Below, one piece after another: positions 32,600 to 43,522 of a DNA stretch of 64,000 nt. The stretch is taken from positions 56,573,063 through 56,637,062 of the forward strand of contig OX328097.1 of NCBI GenBank assembly GCA_946811185.2, in the 5' to 3' direction. Position 1 is the stretch's first letter; the number at the start of each line of letters is the position of its first letter. Origin of the DNA: Hippopus hippopus. Lineage: Eukaryota > Mollusca > Bivalvia > Cardiida > Cardiidae. The notes beneath the pieces were generated by a model, which did no database searches, had not been told where the DNA came from, and was given only the letters and a program-made list of their open reading frames with translations. The translations under genes were made by a program, and so were the position numbers.

Positions 32600-32824
32600 A
32601 TATGGACAAAGGGTGAAAACCTAGTAGTAAGCCTAAAAAGGAGGAAACTGTAACCATTATGTAAATACTGAATTAGTATGATATTTGAGTCCATGATGGT
32701 CCATTTTTGATAGTTTTTGGAGCAGTTTTATTGGCTATCATGTGTCATAATGTTTATTAAACATTGGTCCTGTGTCAGGCTTTTTTCCCTCCAAGCTAAT
32801 CTGGATGATCTGTTGTATTTCTTG

Positions 32825-33015
32825 TTTAACCTATTTCCATACAAATTTTAAATGAATATTTTTGCCCATGTCAAAGATGGCTTTTTGAAATCACTAGTTG
32901 AAAAGTAGAAAATGCATGTAATTAGCACTATTTACTTTTCCCAAAATATTATCAACCATGTCAAAGACAAATCCCACTCTTTGAGCTATTATGGTGTCAT
33001 CTGGTATAGTGTTAC
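32825..33015 (-). mobile_element. TTAA-1 MITE, degraded
   Basis: 'ttaacctatttccatacaaa' left tip and 'gtcatctggtatagtgtta' right tip. The hairpin is largely lost. Confidence 0.5.
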
Positions 33016-33351
33016 AGAAAAAACATGGTGTTGCTTGCCTGAAGCAGTTTGTTCTCTTTCTTCAATGCTTGCCAATACTGTTTCCTGAAGGGATAATAAC
33101 AGTTGAATATCTATTATTTGTGGGTTAGACTGGTTAGGTTTCAATTCATCATTTGCTGTGATTGGTCATTACATGATGAATGATGCGGAGTCAAAGGTCA
33201 CAAGATTCCCTTGTCAATGTCAAGCTGCTCTCTCATTTTCTCTTCATGTGTTCAACATTACTCAGGAAGCCGGAGTCATCCTGATACATGCAGGAATTGG
33301 TGTGGTGTGTCTATGCTACTTTTTGATCCATGACTCTTGTATTTGTATGAC

Positions 33352-33541
33352 TTAGTAAGCTTTTGAAAACATTGTTAGAGAAGAAGAATATGCTTCTAAC
33401 CAGCATTTCTTCCTTTTCCCACTACGTTTTCTGCTCTTGGGCAGGAAAATTCCATCATTGGAGCTAGGCTTAATTTATCATCTGCAAAACTTTCCTATAT
33501 GGACTTGAAAAAAATCTTGCTGTTAGGCAAAGAAATATTCC
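33352..33541 (-). mobile_element. TTAA-1 MITE, left arm missing
   Basis: Starts 'taagcttttgaaaacattg' and ends 'tgttaggcaaagaaatatt', where the next copy begins. Confidence 0.6.
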
Positions 33542-33616
33542 TTACAGATCAATCTTGTATTTTTATTACCTGCAGGAAGGTGTTTGAAGATATCATGGGA
33601 AAAGCAGCTAGCATTT

Positions 33617-34690
33617 TTAGCTCCACTGGCCGAAGGCCAGAGAGCTATTGTCATGGCGTTGTGTCCGTCGTGCGTCCGTGCGTGCGTGCGTGCGTCCGTA
33701 AACTTTTTCTTTAAAAAACTTCTCAGAAGAAACTATTGACTGGATTTTTACCAAATTTCACAGGAATGTTCCTTTGGTGGTCCTCTTTCAAATTCCTTCA
33801 AATGATTGTGTTCCATGAAGAATTCTGGTTGCCATGGCAACCAAAGTAAAAAACCTTTAAAAATATTCTCCTCCCAAACCGCTTTTTGGATAGCATTATT
33901 ATTTTGCAGGAATGTTCCTTCGATACAGGTTTACAGAATTCCTTAAAAAAAAAAAGATCTGTCAAAAAACATGGCTTTTATGGGAGACTCATTTTCCTTT
34001 TATGGTATAAAAGTAAAATCTTTGAAAAATTTCTTCTCTAAAACTATTCATTGGATTTCATTGTTGTTTTGCAGGTAAGTTCCTATGGTGGTTGTCTTCG
34101 GCCAGCAAGCTATTGTCATGGCGTTGTGTCTGTCGTGCGTGCGTGCGTGCGTGCGTCCGTCCGTTCATCCGTAAACTTTTTCTTTAAAAAACTTCTCCTC
34201 AGAAACTATTGACTGGATTTTTACCAAATTTCACAGGAATGTTCCTTTGGTGGTCTTCTTTCAAATTCCTTCAAATAATTGTGTTCCATGAAGAATTCTG
34301 GTTGCCATGGCAACTAAAGTAAAAAACCTTTAAAAATCTTCTCCTCCCAAACCGCTATTTGGATAGCATTATTATTTTGCAGGAATGTTCCTTAGATACA
34401 GGTTTACAGAATTCCTTAAAAAAAAAAAGATCTGTCAAAAAACATGGCTTTTATGGGAGACTCATTTTCCTTTTATGGTATAAAGTAAAATCTTTGAAAA
34501 ATTTCTTCTCTAAAACTATTCATTGGATTTCATTGTTGTTTTGCAGGTAAGTTCCTATGGTGGTTGTCTACCAAATTGTTTCTTCAGTGAGCTAAATTGC
34601 AGGATTGAATGATAATTGTTAAAAACTTCCTTTCGCCATTATAGAAATATCAGGCCTGTGGAGCGATACAGGCGCTCAAGCGCCTCTAGT
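33617..34690 (+). mobile_element. Helitron-like non-autonomous element with a tandem duplication
   Basis: Starts TTAGCTCCACTGGCCGAAGG, like the 25.7-kb element. It has a 'gtgcgtgcgtgcgtgcgtcc' microsatellite and ends with the hairpin 'ggcgctcaagcgcc' followed by TCTAGT, a textbook Helitron-type 3' end. It lies inside a TTAA-1 copy. Confidence 0.7.
33644..34573. repeat. two 465-bp tandem units, nearly identical
   Basis: 'gctattgtcatggcgttgtg' occurs at 33644 and 34109. All downstream sequence through 'ggtaagttcctatggtggtt' repeats at the same 465-bp offset with only a few differences, including a short deletion after 'gaagaattctgg' and one base in 'tataaaagt'. Confidence 0.9.
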
Positions 34691-34792
34691 TTCCTTTCTA
34701 GTGGACAATCCTTTTTTTTTTTTTAGCCATGCATATTGTCACCTTCAAAGCTCTTTCATTGTACGTCTAAAACTTTGCTGCCTGGTAGAGAG

Positions 34793-35005
34793 TTAACCCC
34801 TAAAGGACTTTTCACGACTACAGATGCCTTTGCTGCCAGTGTAGATCAAGATCAGACTGCACAAAATGTGCAGTCTGATCTTTGATCTACGCTGTCTGCT
34901 TTGCATAGACATTATGTACAATAACAACCTTGGCATTGCAATTATAAGGGTCTCATTTGGAGAATGAAGGAGTTCCTTGGCTTTTTTTGGCACTCTTAGA
35001 GTTAA
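34793..35005. mobile_element. TTAA-2 MITE, complete
   Basis: 213 bp between TTAA at 34793 (shared with the end of a TTAA-1 copy) and TTAA at 35002. Tips CCCCTAAAGG and CACTCTTAGAG. The hairpin at about 34840-34900 is nearly perfect around 'gcacaaaatgtgc'. Confidence 0.85.
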
Positions 35006-35420
35006 CAATTTGTTAGCAGAACTTGAGGCTTGGAATTGCAATAGTTGTTCTTTATAACTCATTACCTTCTGTAACAAATGTTTTTGAAACAGAGATAATC
35101 AACATGAACAAACATTTACCACTTGAATATATACTCAAAGGCAAAAGAAAGTATACAGTTTTTGATCTCTCATAATTTTCTCATCTTTCATATTTTTGAC
35201 CTGAAATCTTCAAAAACCCATTGCTACTAAGTTTGAAGTGATATTCTGTCATTAATTTACAAATTGACACACTTGACTGGCTACAGTGCAGGTACATGTC
35301 AATTTTGTATATCTGCACCTGCAACCTATTGGACAATCAACATATTGCTGGAAAACGGTATTCGGTTTCTAAGTCGATAATCTAAAAAAAATCACAGCCT
35401 TTTCGTTTTTCTATCAAACA

Positions 35421-35600
35421 ATGGAGCGGCTTTCAGAAGCCGATAGAAATTGTGTAATTAAGATTTTGGAAGCTGGTCGTTCAAGACCGGTCTGTAACTT
35501 GTTACTTGCAATGTACAAAAGTCACGGTTGATCGGCTGTGAAGGTGCTATGAGTTGAAGGAACTGCCGTCTGTTTGACCTGAAGTAATCATGTCGAAGTA
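35421..35600 (+). pseudogene. Tc1-like transposase N-terminal relic
   Basis: Opens at ATG 35421 with MERLSEADRNCVIKILEAG, the helix-turn-helix start of Tc1-type transposases (known family pattern: L-S-E-x-D-R ... L-E-x-G-R-S). After about 31 codons a frameshift moves the homology to another frame: TVDRL, stop, RCYELKELPSV, stop, PEVIMSK, stop, DRYIG, matching the family's second helix-turn-helix and the 'QDRYI' block. At least one frameshift and three stops make it dead. No DDE/D catalytic triad was found downstream. Confidence 0.7.
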
Positions 35601-35964
35601 AGACCGGTACATCGGGAGTTGGGGGTGGAATGATGCATAAAATCAACATTGCGAGGTCCTAGTGAATCACTTACATGTAAGTGAAAGTGAATCAGGGTGA
35701 TGTGCAGTGTCTGCACTCAATCAAATTTAGTCAAATTCGAAGCCATGAACATGGTTCTGAATCATTTGAGATCTTCAATCAATAAATGAGAATGAAATTT
35801 GGTAACATCACATGAAAGTGTCCGGAAATTAGGAGGAACTGCTTAAAAAGTATGCTAAAGAAAGTTAACATGTCACAGATACCCATCCAGAGGCCTGATT
35901 ATTGAAACAAATTGAGTCTGACAGTACTTTTAGAGATTGAAATGGAAACATCTTCCTGTCTTTA

Positions 35965-36110
35965 AAAGAAATAGGGACCTGCATGGCTTATACGTAAAGA
36001 GTTCGATCCCGACCCAAGGTGTTCCGATCTCATGCGAGTTTCCTTTGGCAAGACATTTGAGGGCCCGGTCGTAGATCGGTTAAACTCATGATGAACATGA
36101 ATAAGTTTGA
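35965..36110 (+). mobile_element. SINE-like block with tRNA box B
   Basis: 'gagttcgatcccgaccc' is a box-B match, preceded by a weak box A. The tail 'cctttggcaagacatttga' resembles SINE tails at 7918 and 59385. It lies inside the Tc1-like element, so it arrived later. Confidence 0.5.
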
Positions 36111-36392
36111 TGAAGTGAGCTAATGTCTTGATAATCTTGAGACCAAAGTGAAACACCATTTAGTCCGTCAACCATTGAAAACCCCATTATAACAAAAAAG
36201 TCTTTTGCTAACCTTTGATAAATAACTCCCTTGTTTTCTGTTAATAATGGTGTATTGCTGACATTTTTTTTTAGTTTTTCCGTTTAAAAATGACTGGACT
36301 ATTGCAAGGAAAAGATTGCAAGGGCTTAAGCTTTAAATATTTTGCCGAAACAGCCAAAATTAGAAGGTGTATACTTTCTTTTGCCTCTGAGT

Positions 36393-36480
36393 ATATTTGA
36401 AAATACTGTGGCAAACAGAGAAACTACAAGCTATGGAGAATGTCTCCATTTCCCACAGTTTTCTCAATATTGGACTACTG
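36393..36480 (-). mobile_element. TTAA-1 hairpin fragment
   Basis: 'tttgaaaatactgtggcaaa' pairs with 'tctccatttcccacagtttt'. It begins right at the border of the Tc1-like element. Confidence 0.5.
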
Positions 36481-36854
36481 CAGGACGATGACGGACATCT
36501 GCATGTGTTGCACCATTATCTGTTAATGATGAAAATTTCCATTAAAATATATCAGGCTTATGTCAGGTGCTTTTGAGATTTGATGGAAGCTAGGTCTAAA
36601 TATCGAGTTTCACAAATGCAATTGGTCTCTCATTTACAATAATACATCTTTGAAAAAAGTTCAATTCTTTTTTGTTCAGCGATTTGAAAATATCCAAAAT
36701 TTGAAACTTTTACAGATTTATTTTGAATGTCTTTTTATAATTATTTAAAAAAAAAGAAGGGGGGGGGGGCAATAAGTGGCAGAGATCTTGGCTTAAAAAT
36801 GTTTGTTTGGATGATGTTTTATGCAGCTATCATCAAGAATTTAAGTTACATAGA

Positions 36855-37010
36855 GGCCACAGCTCAACTATGCATGTGTTTCCTGGATTTCAGAAGTACT
36901 TGGTTTAGGTTTCGCAATCCTCACCAAAGGGCACTCTCACTTAACTAGCATCACTTGTGAGGATCAAACCCAAAATCTCATAATTACAAATCAACTTACC
37001 CATCTGCTGC
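36855..37010 (-). mobile_element. tRNA-derived SINE, degraded
   Basis: On the minus strand a box-B-like 'gggtttgatcc', followed by 'gagagtgccctttggtgagg'. The end 'gtgtttcctggatttcagaa' matches other SINE ends here. Confidence 0.5.
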
Positions 37011-37011
37011 T

Positions 37012-37216
37012 TTATCCTTTTACCAAACTATCCCATATTTTACTGACCTTGAGGAAGAAGGCTTTTGTAAACATTGTGAGAAAAAAAATGCTGTTTACCG
37101 CAATGTTTTCTACCTCTTTGAAGACAAATCCTATGATTTCAGCTGTATTTAATGTGTCGTCTTTTAAATTCTTTCAATTTGGACAATCTAAAATTCTGTT
37201 GTCTGGTAAAGAGTTA
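37012..37216 (-). mobile_element. TTAA-1 MITE, shortened hairpin
   Basis: 'ttatccttttaccaaactat' to GGTAAAGAGTTAA. About 30 bp of the palindrome is missing. Confidence 0.8.
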
Positions 37217-37712
37217 AGATAGACAGGATACCTAGAATTATTGGTATGTCACATTGAATTTTGCATTTATGACTTTAGATCAAAGAAGTGATGAAACATG
37301 TGTCATATTCCTGTATTCTTGCCCATTAAAGATGACAAAAAAAACCTGAAGACAGGCTATAAACTGTATTTAGAAAGAGCGAATTGCTTTTTGGTGTTCC
37401 CTCGACTGTCAGTAATTAGGTTTCAAAGCTGTATTTATTTTTTTTCTTCCTTAGGGATTTATCCCACCCACAGAGCATGTTTGTGCAATTTCTGTTGGTG
37501 TTTGCTTTGCATTTACCAGGAATTTTTGACAGATTTTTAAAGTGCAGATTTGCAAATCTTGAATATTTCTGGGAGTTTCTGTACATTTCTCTACAATTTA
37601 AGGGCATCTTTTTTTGACTCTGTCAAAAGTGTCATTGCAAAATGATAGTTGGAGGTATTCAACATAAAATGTTTGTCTCCTTGCTTTCTGAGATAAACAG
37701 CAGCAGACTGCC

Positions 37713-37952
37713 TTAACCCTTTAGCAGACTAGAAACCCTTAGACTTGTCCAAATTCAAAGCAGTTGCAGATGACAAGCTTAAGATATAGCTTAGATAATG
37801 AAATTTGTTCTTGACAAAGTAGAAAAGATCAATTGACTTGTGGGAAAGGGAGAAAATGCTGGTGACCAGCATTTAATTTCTTTTGCCCACAATGCTTTCA
37901 AAAGTGTTATTCCTCATGGTCACAAAAACACAGGATTTTTCTTTGAATTTAA
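37713..37952 (+). mobile_element. TTAA-1 MITE
   Basis: TTAACCCTTTAGCAGACTAG left tip, hairpin at about 37822-37900 with an insertion. The right tip decayed to 'ctttgaatttaa'. Confidence 0.7.
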
Positions 37953-38084
37953 CATATGCATTTTCTATCGTTTGATAAAACAAATTCTTGCTACTTGTAC
38001 TAATCTCTCTCAGTTTTTCTTTCTGGAAACCTTTGTATTGGAGTTTAATGCCATTTCAACAGCTTAGGTCATATCATGGCGGTC

Positions 38085-38290
38085 AGTGACACACTCATGT
38101 GTTTCCTGGCTTTCTCATGCCAGTACTGACACAATTTTCTTTCCAAAGCCACTGACTACTGTTCTCACATGCATCAGAGGTGAGAGGCGAAAAATGGTCG
38201 GAAAGAAAGTTCGCCGCAACCAGGTATGGAACCCACAACCTCCAGGTCACAAGTCAGATACGCCAACCACTGAGCTACCCGGCTTGAAAC
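38085..38290 (-). mobile_element. tRNA-derived SINE, best copy
   Basis: On the minus strand: 'gggtagctcagtggttggcg' (box A, 38265-38284) and 'gggttccatacctgg' (box B-like), with tRNA-like spacing, then a ~100-bp body ending 'ccaggaaacacatgag'. The 115-117-codon open frames on both strands here are SINE read-through. Confidence 0.75.
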
Positions 38291-38499
38291 CACACAAGTA
38301 CTCGTGCCGAATGTGTGGACCAAAGAATAGTCCCAGAGTTGACACCTGCTCCCGTGAATCAATTTCAAAACTTCATGGTTGCAAGGCCAACATTGTACCT
38401 TGCAATCACAGAGACAACAAACACGGGATTCTTTGGTAGAGTTGTAAAGAATGCTTAATGAATACAGATTATTATCTAATATCTGTCTAATGATGTGAG

Positions 38500-38676
38500 T
38501 TATAACTTTATCAGATGACAATATTTTAGCCTTGTCTAAATTAAATGATTTGCAGAGGAAAAATTAAATGCTAGTTCAAACATGAAAAATAATATTCAAA
38601 GGTTAGAAAAAATTATTGGAAACAGAGAAAATGCTGGCAAGGTCATTAAAAGTTGGGATTGTGTGGTACAGGGTTA
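38500..38676 (+). mobile_element. TTAA-1 MITE without most of the hairpin
   Basis: 'aactttatcagatgacaata' left tip, one hairpin arm 'aacagagaaaatgctgg', then directly 'caaggtcattaaaagttggg' and 'ggtacagggttaa'. Confidence 0.7.
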
Positions 38677-38714
38677 ACTTAATGTAAAGAAGACCTGTAC
38701 TTGCAGTTTCAAGG

Positions 38715-38942
38715 CTTTTATGGCTTGAAGAGGCAGCCTTTAAAGGACATTGTTAGGAGAGAAGAAAATGTTTGTTACCAAGATTTTCTCCATTTTCCAC
38801 ATTGTATTCTGTCCTTCCAAAATATTGTTTTAGACATAATTAATTTGTCCTTTGCTGGCATAAATTTTTGTCCTTTTCCCACATTTTCAAAGTATTCGTC
38901 TTCAGGATTGTTTAAACACAAGACTTTTTGGCAAAGGGTTAA
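38715..38942. mobile_element. TTAA-1 remnants, two overlapping
   Basis: A minus-like part ('gaagaggcagcctttaaagg', 'agattttctccattttccac') is followed by a plus-like right end ('ttcttcaggattgtttaaaca', 'ggcaaagggttaa'). Confidence 0.5.
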
Positions 38943-39216
38943 TTCTTTTTGCCCTCGGGTTTTGAACAGCCTGTAATTCTGAAACGTATGAACATTCAAT
39001 ATTTCTGTCTAGAAGGGTTTGATCAGGAAATGAAACATGATTCCCTGGCAATTAATTAGCAGAAATGACCCTTATTAACCCCATGTATCAACACCATTAT
39101 CTAATTATCGGCAAGGATCATATTTGTAAACCCCATAATGTTTTAGTTGATACTATAGCTCTGTGCTATCCAACCAAGATTTTATGGAGACACCTATTTC
39201 AGCCATGCAATGTTAA

Positions 39217-39427
39217 TTAACCCTTAGAGTGCCAAATAAACCAACAGACATAATTTAGTCTAGAATGTAACCCAAATAATTGCAGTTACAACTATGCTCT
39301 TGTCCAGAATGTCTCAGCAAAGCGGATATTGTAGATCAGAGACAAGACTGTAGGTCATGTGTAGTCTGATCTTGATCCAGACTTGGGCAAAGGCAGTAAA
39401 AGTTGTAAAAGGTACCTAAAGGGTTGA
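39217..39427. mobile_element. TTAA-2 MITE, complete
   Basis: 211 bp, TTAACCCTTAGAGTGCC to GGTACCTAAAGGGTTGA. The tips resemble those of 34793-35005. The hairpin is partly decayed. Confidence 0.75.
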
Positions 39428-39589
39428 CTCCAAAAACATGAGGTATATCCTGTGATGTCAAAATGTTGTGTTTATTATCGGAAAACATTCCTAAATGTCT
39501 ATCATAACTTACTTTTGTAGCCACATAAACCTTGGAGAATGGGTTGAGCCCTGGTGTAGTAGCAAAACACATGACCACTAGTCTAGAGA

Positions 39590-40510
39590 TTCCAGGTTGG
39601 ATGCCCAGCCTGAGAGGAGATTGTAAGTCTGTTTTTCCACTCACCTTGAGGTCTCAGGCTGGATTTCAACCATGGAGGAGACTTTTAGCCACTTTGTATT
39701 TCCCATTTGTACAGAAACCCCAGGTTTTATTCTAAGCCTCTGAGGGGATTTTTTGCCGTAGCTAAATATGCTGGCTTTTGACCTACTTCTTGGCACTGAT
39801 AACAAATGAATAAATAGAAAATTATGATTGGTCAAAAATGTAGACATTTTTATTCTTAGGGCACCTGTGGTCAAAATGTAGGCATGTTTATTCTAAGAGG
39901 CCCATGCCTATTTGCTGGCAAATTTACGTCATCTATCTTTTTTTAAGATATTTCTTGTTTACACTGTTTGTGGTTGTCACTTACTCAGGTCCCAGGTTGG
40001 ATGCTAAGCCTAGTAGGAGATTTAACACACATTTGACCCGGAAGTCCTCAGTTAGATTTTAAGCCTTGGATGGAATATCTAGACACTTTGTGTTTCCTAC
40101 TCACCCTGAAGCGTAAGGATTTTCATCCTTGGATGTAATTTTTGGACACTTTGTGTTTCCCACTCACACAGGGGTCCCAGGTTGGATTTTTTAAGCCTTG
40201 GAGGGGATTCTAAGATACTTTGTGTCCCAACTCACCCAGAGGTCCTAGATTGGATTTTTAAGCCTTGGTGGGAATTCTAGCACACTTTGTGTTTCCCACT
40301 CATCCAGGGGTCCAAGGTTAGATTTTTTAAGTCGTGGATGGAATTCTTAGACACATTGTTTACCTACTTACCCAGGGGTCTCAGGTTGGATTTCGGCCTT
40401 TGAGGAGGTTTTAAGATCTGTTGTGTTTTTCCCAGTCACCCAAAGGTTCCTTGTGAGAATTTTAGACAGATGTTTCCCACTTTTAACTAGAAGTCTTGGT
40501 TGAATTTTTA
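39590..40510. repeat. 68-bp minisatellite with a unique interruption
   Basis: 'cccaggttggattttt' ... 'aagccttggaggg' ... 'actttgtgtttcccactcac' recurs with starts 67-69 bases apart (e.g. 40193, 40260, 40329). About 3 units lie before and 8 after an unrelated stretch (about 39760-39985). Units are heavily diverged. Three minus-strand open frames here are products of the array. Confidence 0.8.
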
Positions 40511-40632
40511 ACCTTGAAATAGAACATAATATTTTAGGCTTCAAAGTCAAGGTACACTTTACAGATTATTATCGAAATTATGAGGACCAGAACTAAAAGT
40601 CTATATACTCAAACACACTGTAGTTTACCTAT

Positions 40633-40862
40633 TTAACCCTTTACCACACATTCAGGAGTTTTAACGACCTTGAGGAAGAAGCCTTTTAAAAACATTGTGA
40701 GAAAAGGAGAAAATGCTGGTTACCAGCATTTTCTCCTTTTCCCACAATGTTTTTTATGATATCAAAGACAGATTCCATCATTTGAGTCATGCTGTAATTG
40801 CCATCTGCAAATGTTTTTAATTTGGGATGAGTCTAAAATTTTCTTGTTTGGTAAAGAGTCAA
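40633..40862 (-). mobile_element. TTAA-1 MITE, complete
   Basis: TTAACCCTTTACCACACATTC to 'ggtaaagagtcaa'. The hairpin is almost perfect (about 40687-40753). Confidence 0.85.
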
Positions 40863-40990
40863 ACATGGTCTATGCTTTTGTCTCCCCTACAGGAAGTCAA
40901 GGGACACATACTAGCTGACATCCCTTGTTTATGAGAAAAACATTGTATTTTATAGCTTTAAGGAGTTGAACAAAGTACAAGAAATATGTA

Positions 40991-41219
40991 TAAATCTTTT
41001 ACCAGAAGACCAAATTTTAGATGTGTCCAAATAGAAAGCAATTGCAGACAACAAACTAAATGCAGTCCAAATGATAGAATTTATCTCTGAAAGGGCAGAA
41101 AACAGTGTAGGAAATGGAGAAGATACTTGTTACCAGCATTTTCTCCTTTTCTCTCAGTGTTTTCAAAAGGTCATTTCCTAAAAAACATTTAAGCTCAAGA
41201 ATAAGTGGGGAAGGGTTGA
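40991..41219 (+). mobile_element. TTAA-1 MITE, diverged
   Basis: 'taaatcttttaccagaagac' left tip, 'gcaattgcagacaacaaact' arm, right end 'ggggaagggttga'. Confidence 0.7.
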
Positions 41220-42068
41220 ACATTTTTGTTTAATTTTTATGAGAACTTCAAAGATGGTACTTATGGCTTTTACATTATGGAGTAACCCTAAGGCTTCTAA
41301 ATTAAATCTATAGTTGTTGTGTACATTCAAGATCAGACCAACGTACATTATGCATTCTACAGCCTGTATTATAGGTTAAGTGGCTGCCAAAAGTAAACAA
41401 TATAGGTGTTAAATGCATTTAAATTCAAGTCATACCATTTAACTCATTACCACTCAGAGAGGTAGAGATAATACAGCAATGTACAGAAACCTGATAAGGA
41501 AAAATCAATAACCTATACCAGTTACAGGGAATGCCCTTTTATGGCCTTGTTTGAACAGGCAATATTGGATTTTATCAATTTGTACTGAAAATTTTTCACC
41601 AGTCCTAAAAAAGTGATAAAAAAGCCCTGAAATAATAATTTGACACATTTTTGGTATATAAAAAGTTTTCAGAGAATTGATTGCTCTTTCTTATGATATA
41701 ATTATTTTGCAGAAATTAATTATTGTTTGAGAAAAAAATGTGTGTAAAAGTAAGTATTTTTTTTCTTCATGTTCACAAATATTCTTTTCCTGTAACAATT
41801 TCCATTTTTCATGCTTTAGATTCAAGTTTTTGTAAACAGGAAGATTCAAACCTCACAAAATTGGAATATGCAAAAGAAAAGAAAAAAAAAAACGGTTCAA
41901 AATGTGTGACTTGTCTTTGACAGGTACAGAACAACGTGGGAAAAGGAGGATGTGCTTACGATCAGCAATTTCTGTTCTTCCCGCATTTTTTCGAAGGTTT
42001 TCTTCAACTTTTATTTTATTTGGCTAAAGATCATCAAAATTTAAATCAAAAATGACATTTTTCAATAA
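41220..42068. other. unique AT-rich sequence, no gene seen
   Basis: Contains a weak TTAA-2 core near 41325-41370 ('caagatcagaccaacgtaca') and part of a TTAA-1 hairpin near 41930-41990 ('acaacgtgggaaaaggagga'). Nothing else recognised. Confidence 0.5.
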
Positions 42069-42296
42069 TTAACTCATTACCAAACAAAAAAAAATTTGGA
42101 CTGGACCAAATTCAAAGCATTTGCAGACGACAAAATAAAAGTGACTGAAAATTTGACATTTGTTTTGTGAAGGGTAGAAAACATTGTCAGAAAAGGAGAA
42201 AATGCTGGTTACCAGCATTTTCTCCTTTTCCCACAATGTTTTCTAAAGGCTTCTTTCTCAAGGTCGTCAAAAGCAGGGATTGTGTGGTAAAGGGTT
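42069..42296 (+). mobile_element. TTAA-1 MITE, complete
   Basis: TTAACTCATTACCAAACAAA to GGTAAAGGGTTAA. Strong palindrome at about 42176-42242. The sequence 'gacaaaataaaagtgactga' defines a subfamily shared with 57895-58122. Confidence 0.85.
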
Positions 42297-42500
42297 AACT
42301 CTTGACAAGATGTCAAAATTATAGAATGGTCAAAATTGACTGAGGTTGCAGTCTAATGCAAGTATATTGTAGAGTAGATAACATTTCAAAACATTGTGGG
42401 GAAAGAAGACATTGCTTGTAACAGACTTTCTTCTTTCCAGCATTGTTTTCCTAAAGTAATATCTTAGGATCATTTTAGCCCTTGGCGATTGAACAGAAAA
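42293..42500 (+). mobile_element. TTAA-1 MITE, degraded
   Basis: Shares TTAA (42293-42296) with the preceding copy. 'ctcttgacaagatgtcaaa' tip, decayed hairpin ('aaaacattgtggggaaagaa'). Confidence 0.55.
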
Positions 42501-42752
42501 TGTGATGAGAAAACTGTTGTATCTATCAACAGTTTTCTGTTCACCCATCAATGCTAATGATTAAATTTGATGTGCAAAAGTAGTCCTTTTTGTTATTTTT
42601 TTTTCAAATCATTATCTTCCCAAGTAATACACAGCCATTAGTGCTTAGAATCGAGTAAGAGTGTTAGAAAACATGGTGGAAAAGGAAATCCGCCTGTAGA
42701 TCTATACTCCTTTTCTTACCATGGTTTTCAATTACTTTAGATCACTGCAAAA

Positions 42753-42918
42753 TTAACTCATTACCAAACGTCAATATTTTGGCTTGTCCAAATGGAAAGC
42801 ATTTGTTTTGTTAAAAGTAGAAAACATTGTGGGAAAAGGAGAAAATGCTGGTTACCAGGATTTTCTCCTTTTCCCACAATGTTTTCCAAAGGCTTCTTTC
42901 TCAGGGTATCAAAACTCG
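42753..42918 (+). mobile_element. TTAA-1-like left end and hairpin joined to unrelated sequence
   Basis: TTAACTCATTACCAAACGTC, a shortened arm, a good hairpin and 'cttctttctcagggtatcaa'. Similarity stops at about 42918, where CpG-rich sequence begins. The missing right end may be the 'ggtaatgggttaa' at 46406-46418. Confidence 0.7.
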
Positions 42919-43522
42919 GCAAAAATAACCCCTCTTTTTTGTTGTATTCGACGTAGCGAAGTAAATCGTCGTTTTCCCTTCAGTTTTTTCACGGAGATTT
43001 ATTCTGATTTAAAATTTATCTTTATTGTTTATGCGAGTGTTTAAGTTGTAACAAAACAGCATGAATATTCTTTATCATTTGGGTAGAAAACATTTCTAGA
43101 AGAGTTAAACTCGATCGTCAATGACAACATAAAGATTCGGCATGTTCAGATCTTATCGTTTGCGTTGCAAAATTTTGTCCAAGAAAATGCGATTTTTTCG
43201 AAAGTCTAATTCGCCCAAATCTATTTTGAGTTTACATGATATCGCGTCCGATGTTTTCGATCCATGTGTTTTCCTGTAAGAAATTATACTCAATCCCATA
43301 ATAGAACATCATTTATGAAAAGTGATGATTTTTATTGTTTTGAAATGCGTGGTTTGCTTCATCAAATACAAAAGAAAAAAATAATTTTTGGTTGGCTTCC
43401 AAAACATCGTAACTACGCCTTGAATAATCAAAGTTACAATGTTCTGGTAGTCCAGCCATTATTTTGAGTTTTTCCCAAAGTGAAATTGAGTAAATATGCA
43501 AAATAAGAATATTAAAACACAC

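Larger units (their letters stand above)
33537..34796 (-). mobile_element. TTAA-1 MITE split by a Helitron-like element
   Basis: The left part (33537-33616) reads 'attccttacagatcaatctt', 'cctgcaggaaggtgtttg', 'atcatgggaaaagcag', the left arm and half hairpin. The right part (about 34735-34796) reads 'gtctaaaactttgctgcctg' and ends 'ggtagagagttaa'. The intervening ~1.07 kb is the Helitron-like element. Confidence 0.55.
35131..36394 (+). mobile_element. Tc1/mariner-like element, inactive
   Basis: The left end 'actcaaaggcaaaagaaagt' is the inverse of the right end 'actttcttttgcctctgagt', each with adjacent TA. Length about 1.26 kb fits a full Tc1-type transposon. The interior holds transposase N-terminal remains and a SINE-like block. 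The C-terminal catalytic region is not recognisable. Confidence 0.7.

Noticed and set aside
34068..34085. Donor-like 'gcaggtaagttcc' repeated at about 34545
   Set aside because: It is part of the 465-bp tandem unit and not preceded by an open coding segment.
38086..38521. 115-117-codon open frames on both strands
   Set aside because: They coincide with the best tRNA-derived SINE. The residues AQWLAYLTCDLEVVGSIPGC are the usual translation of a tRNA head, not a protein.
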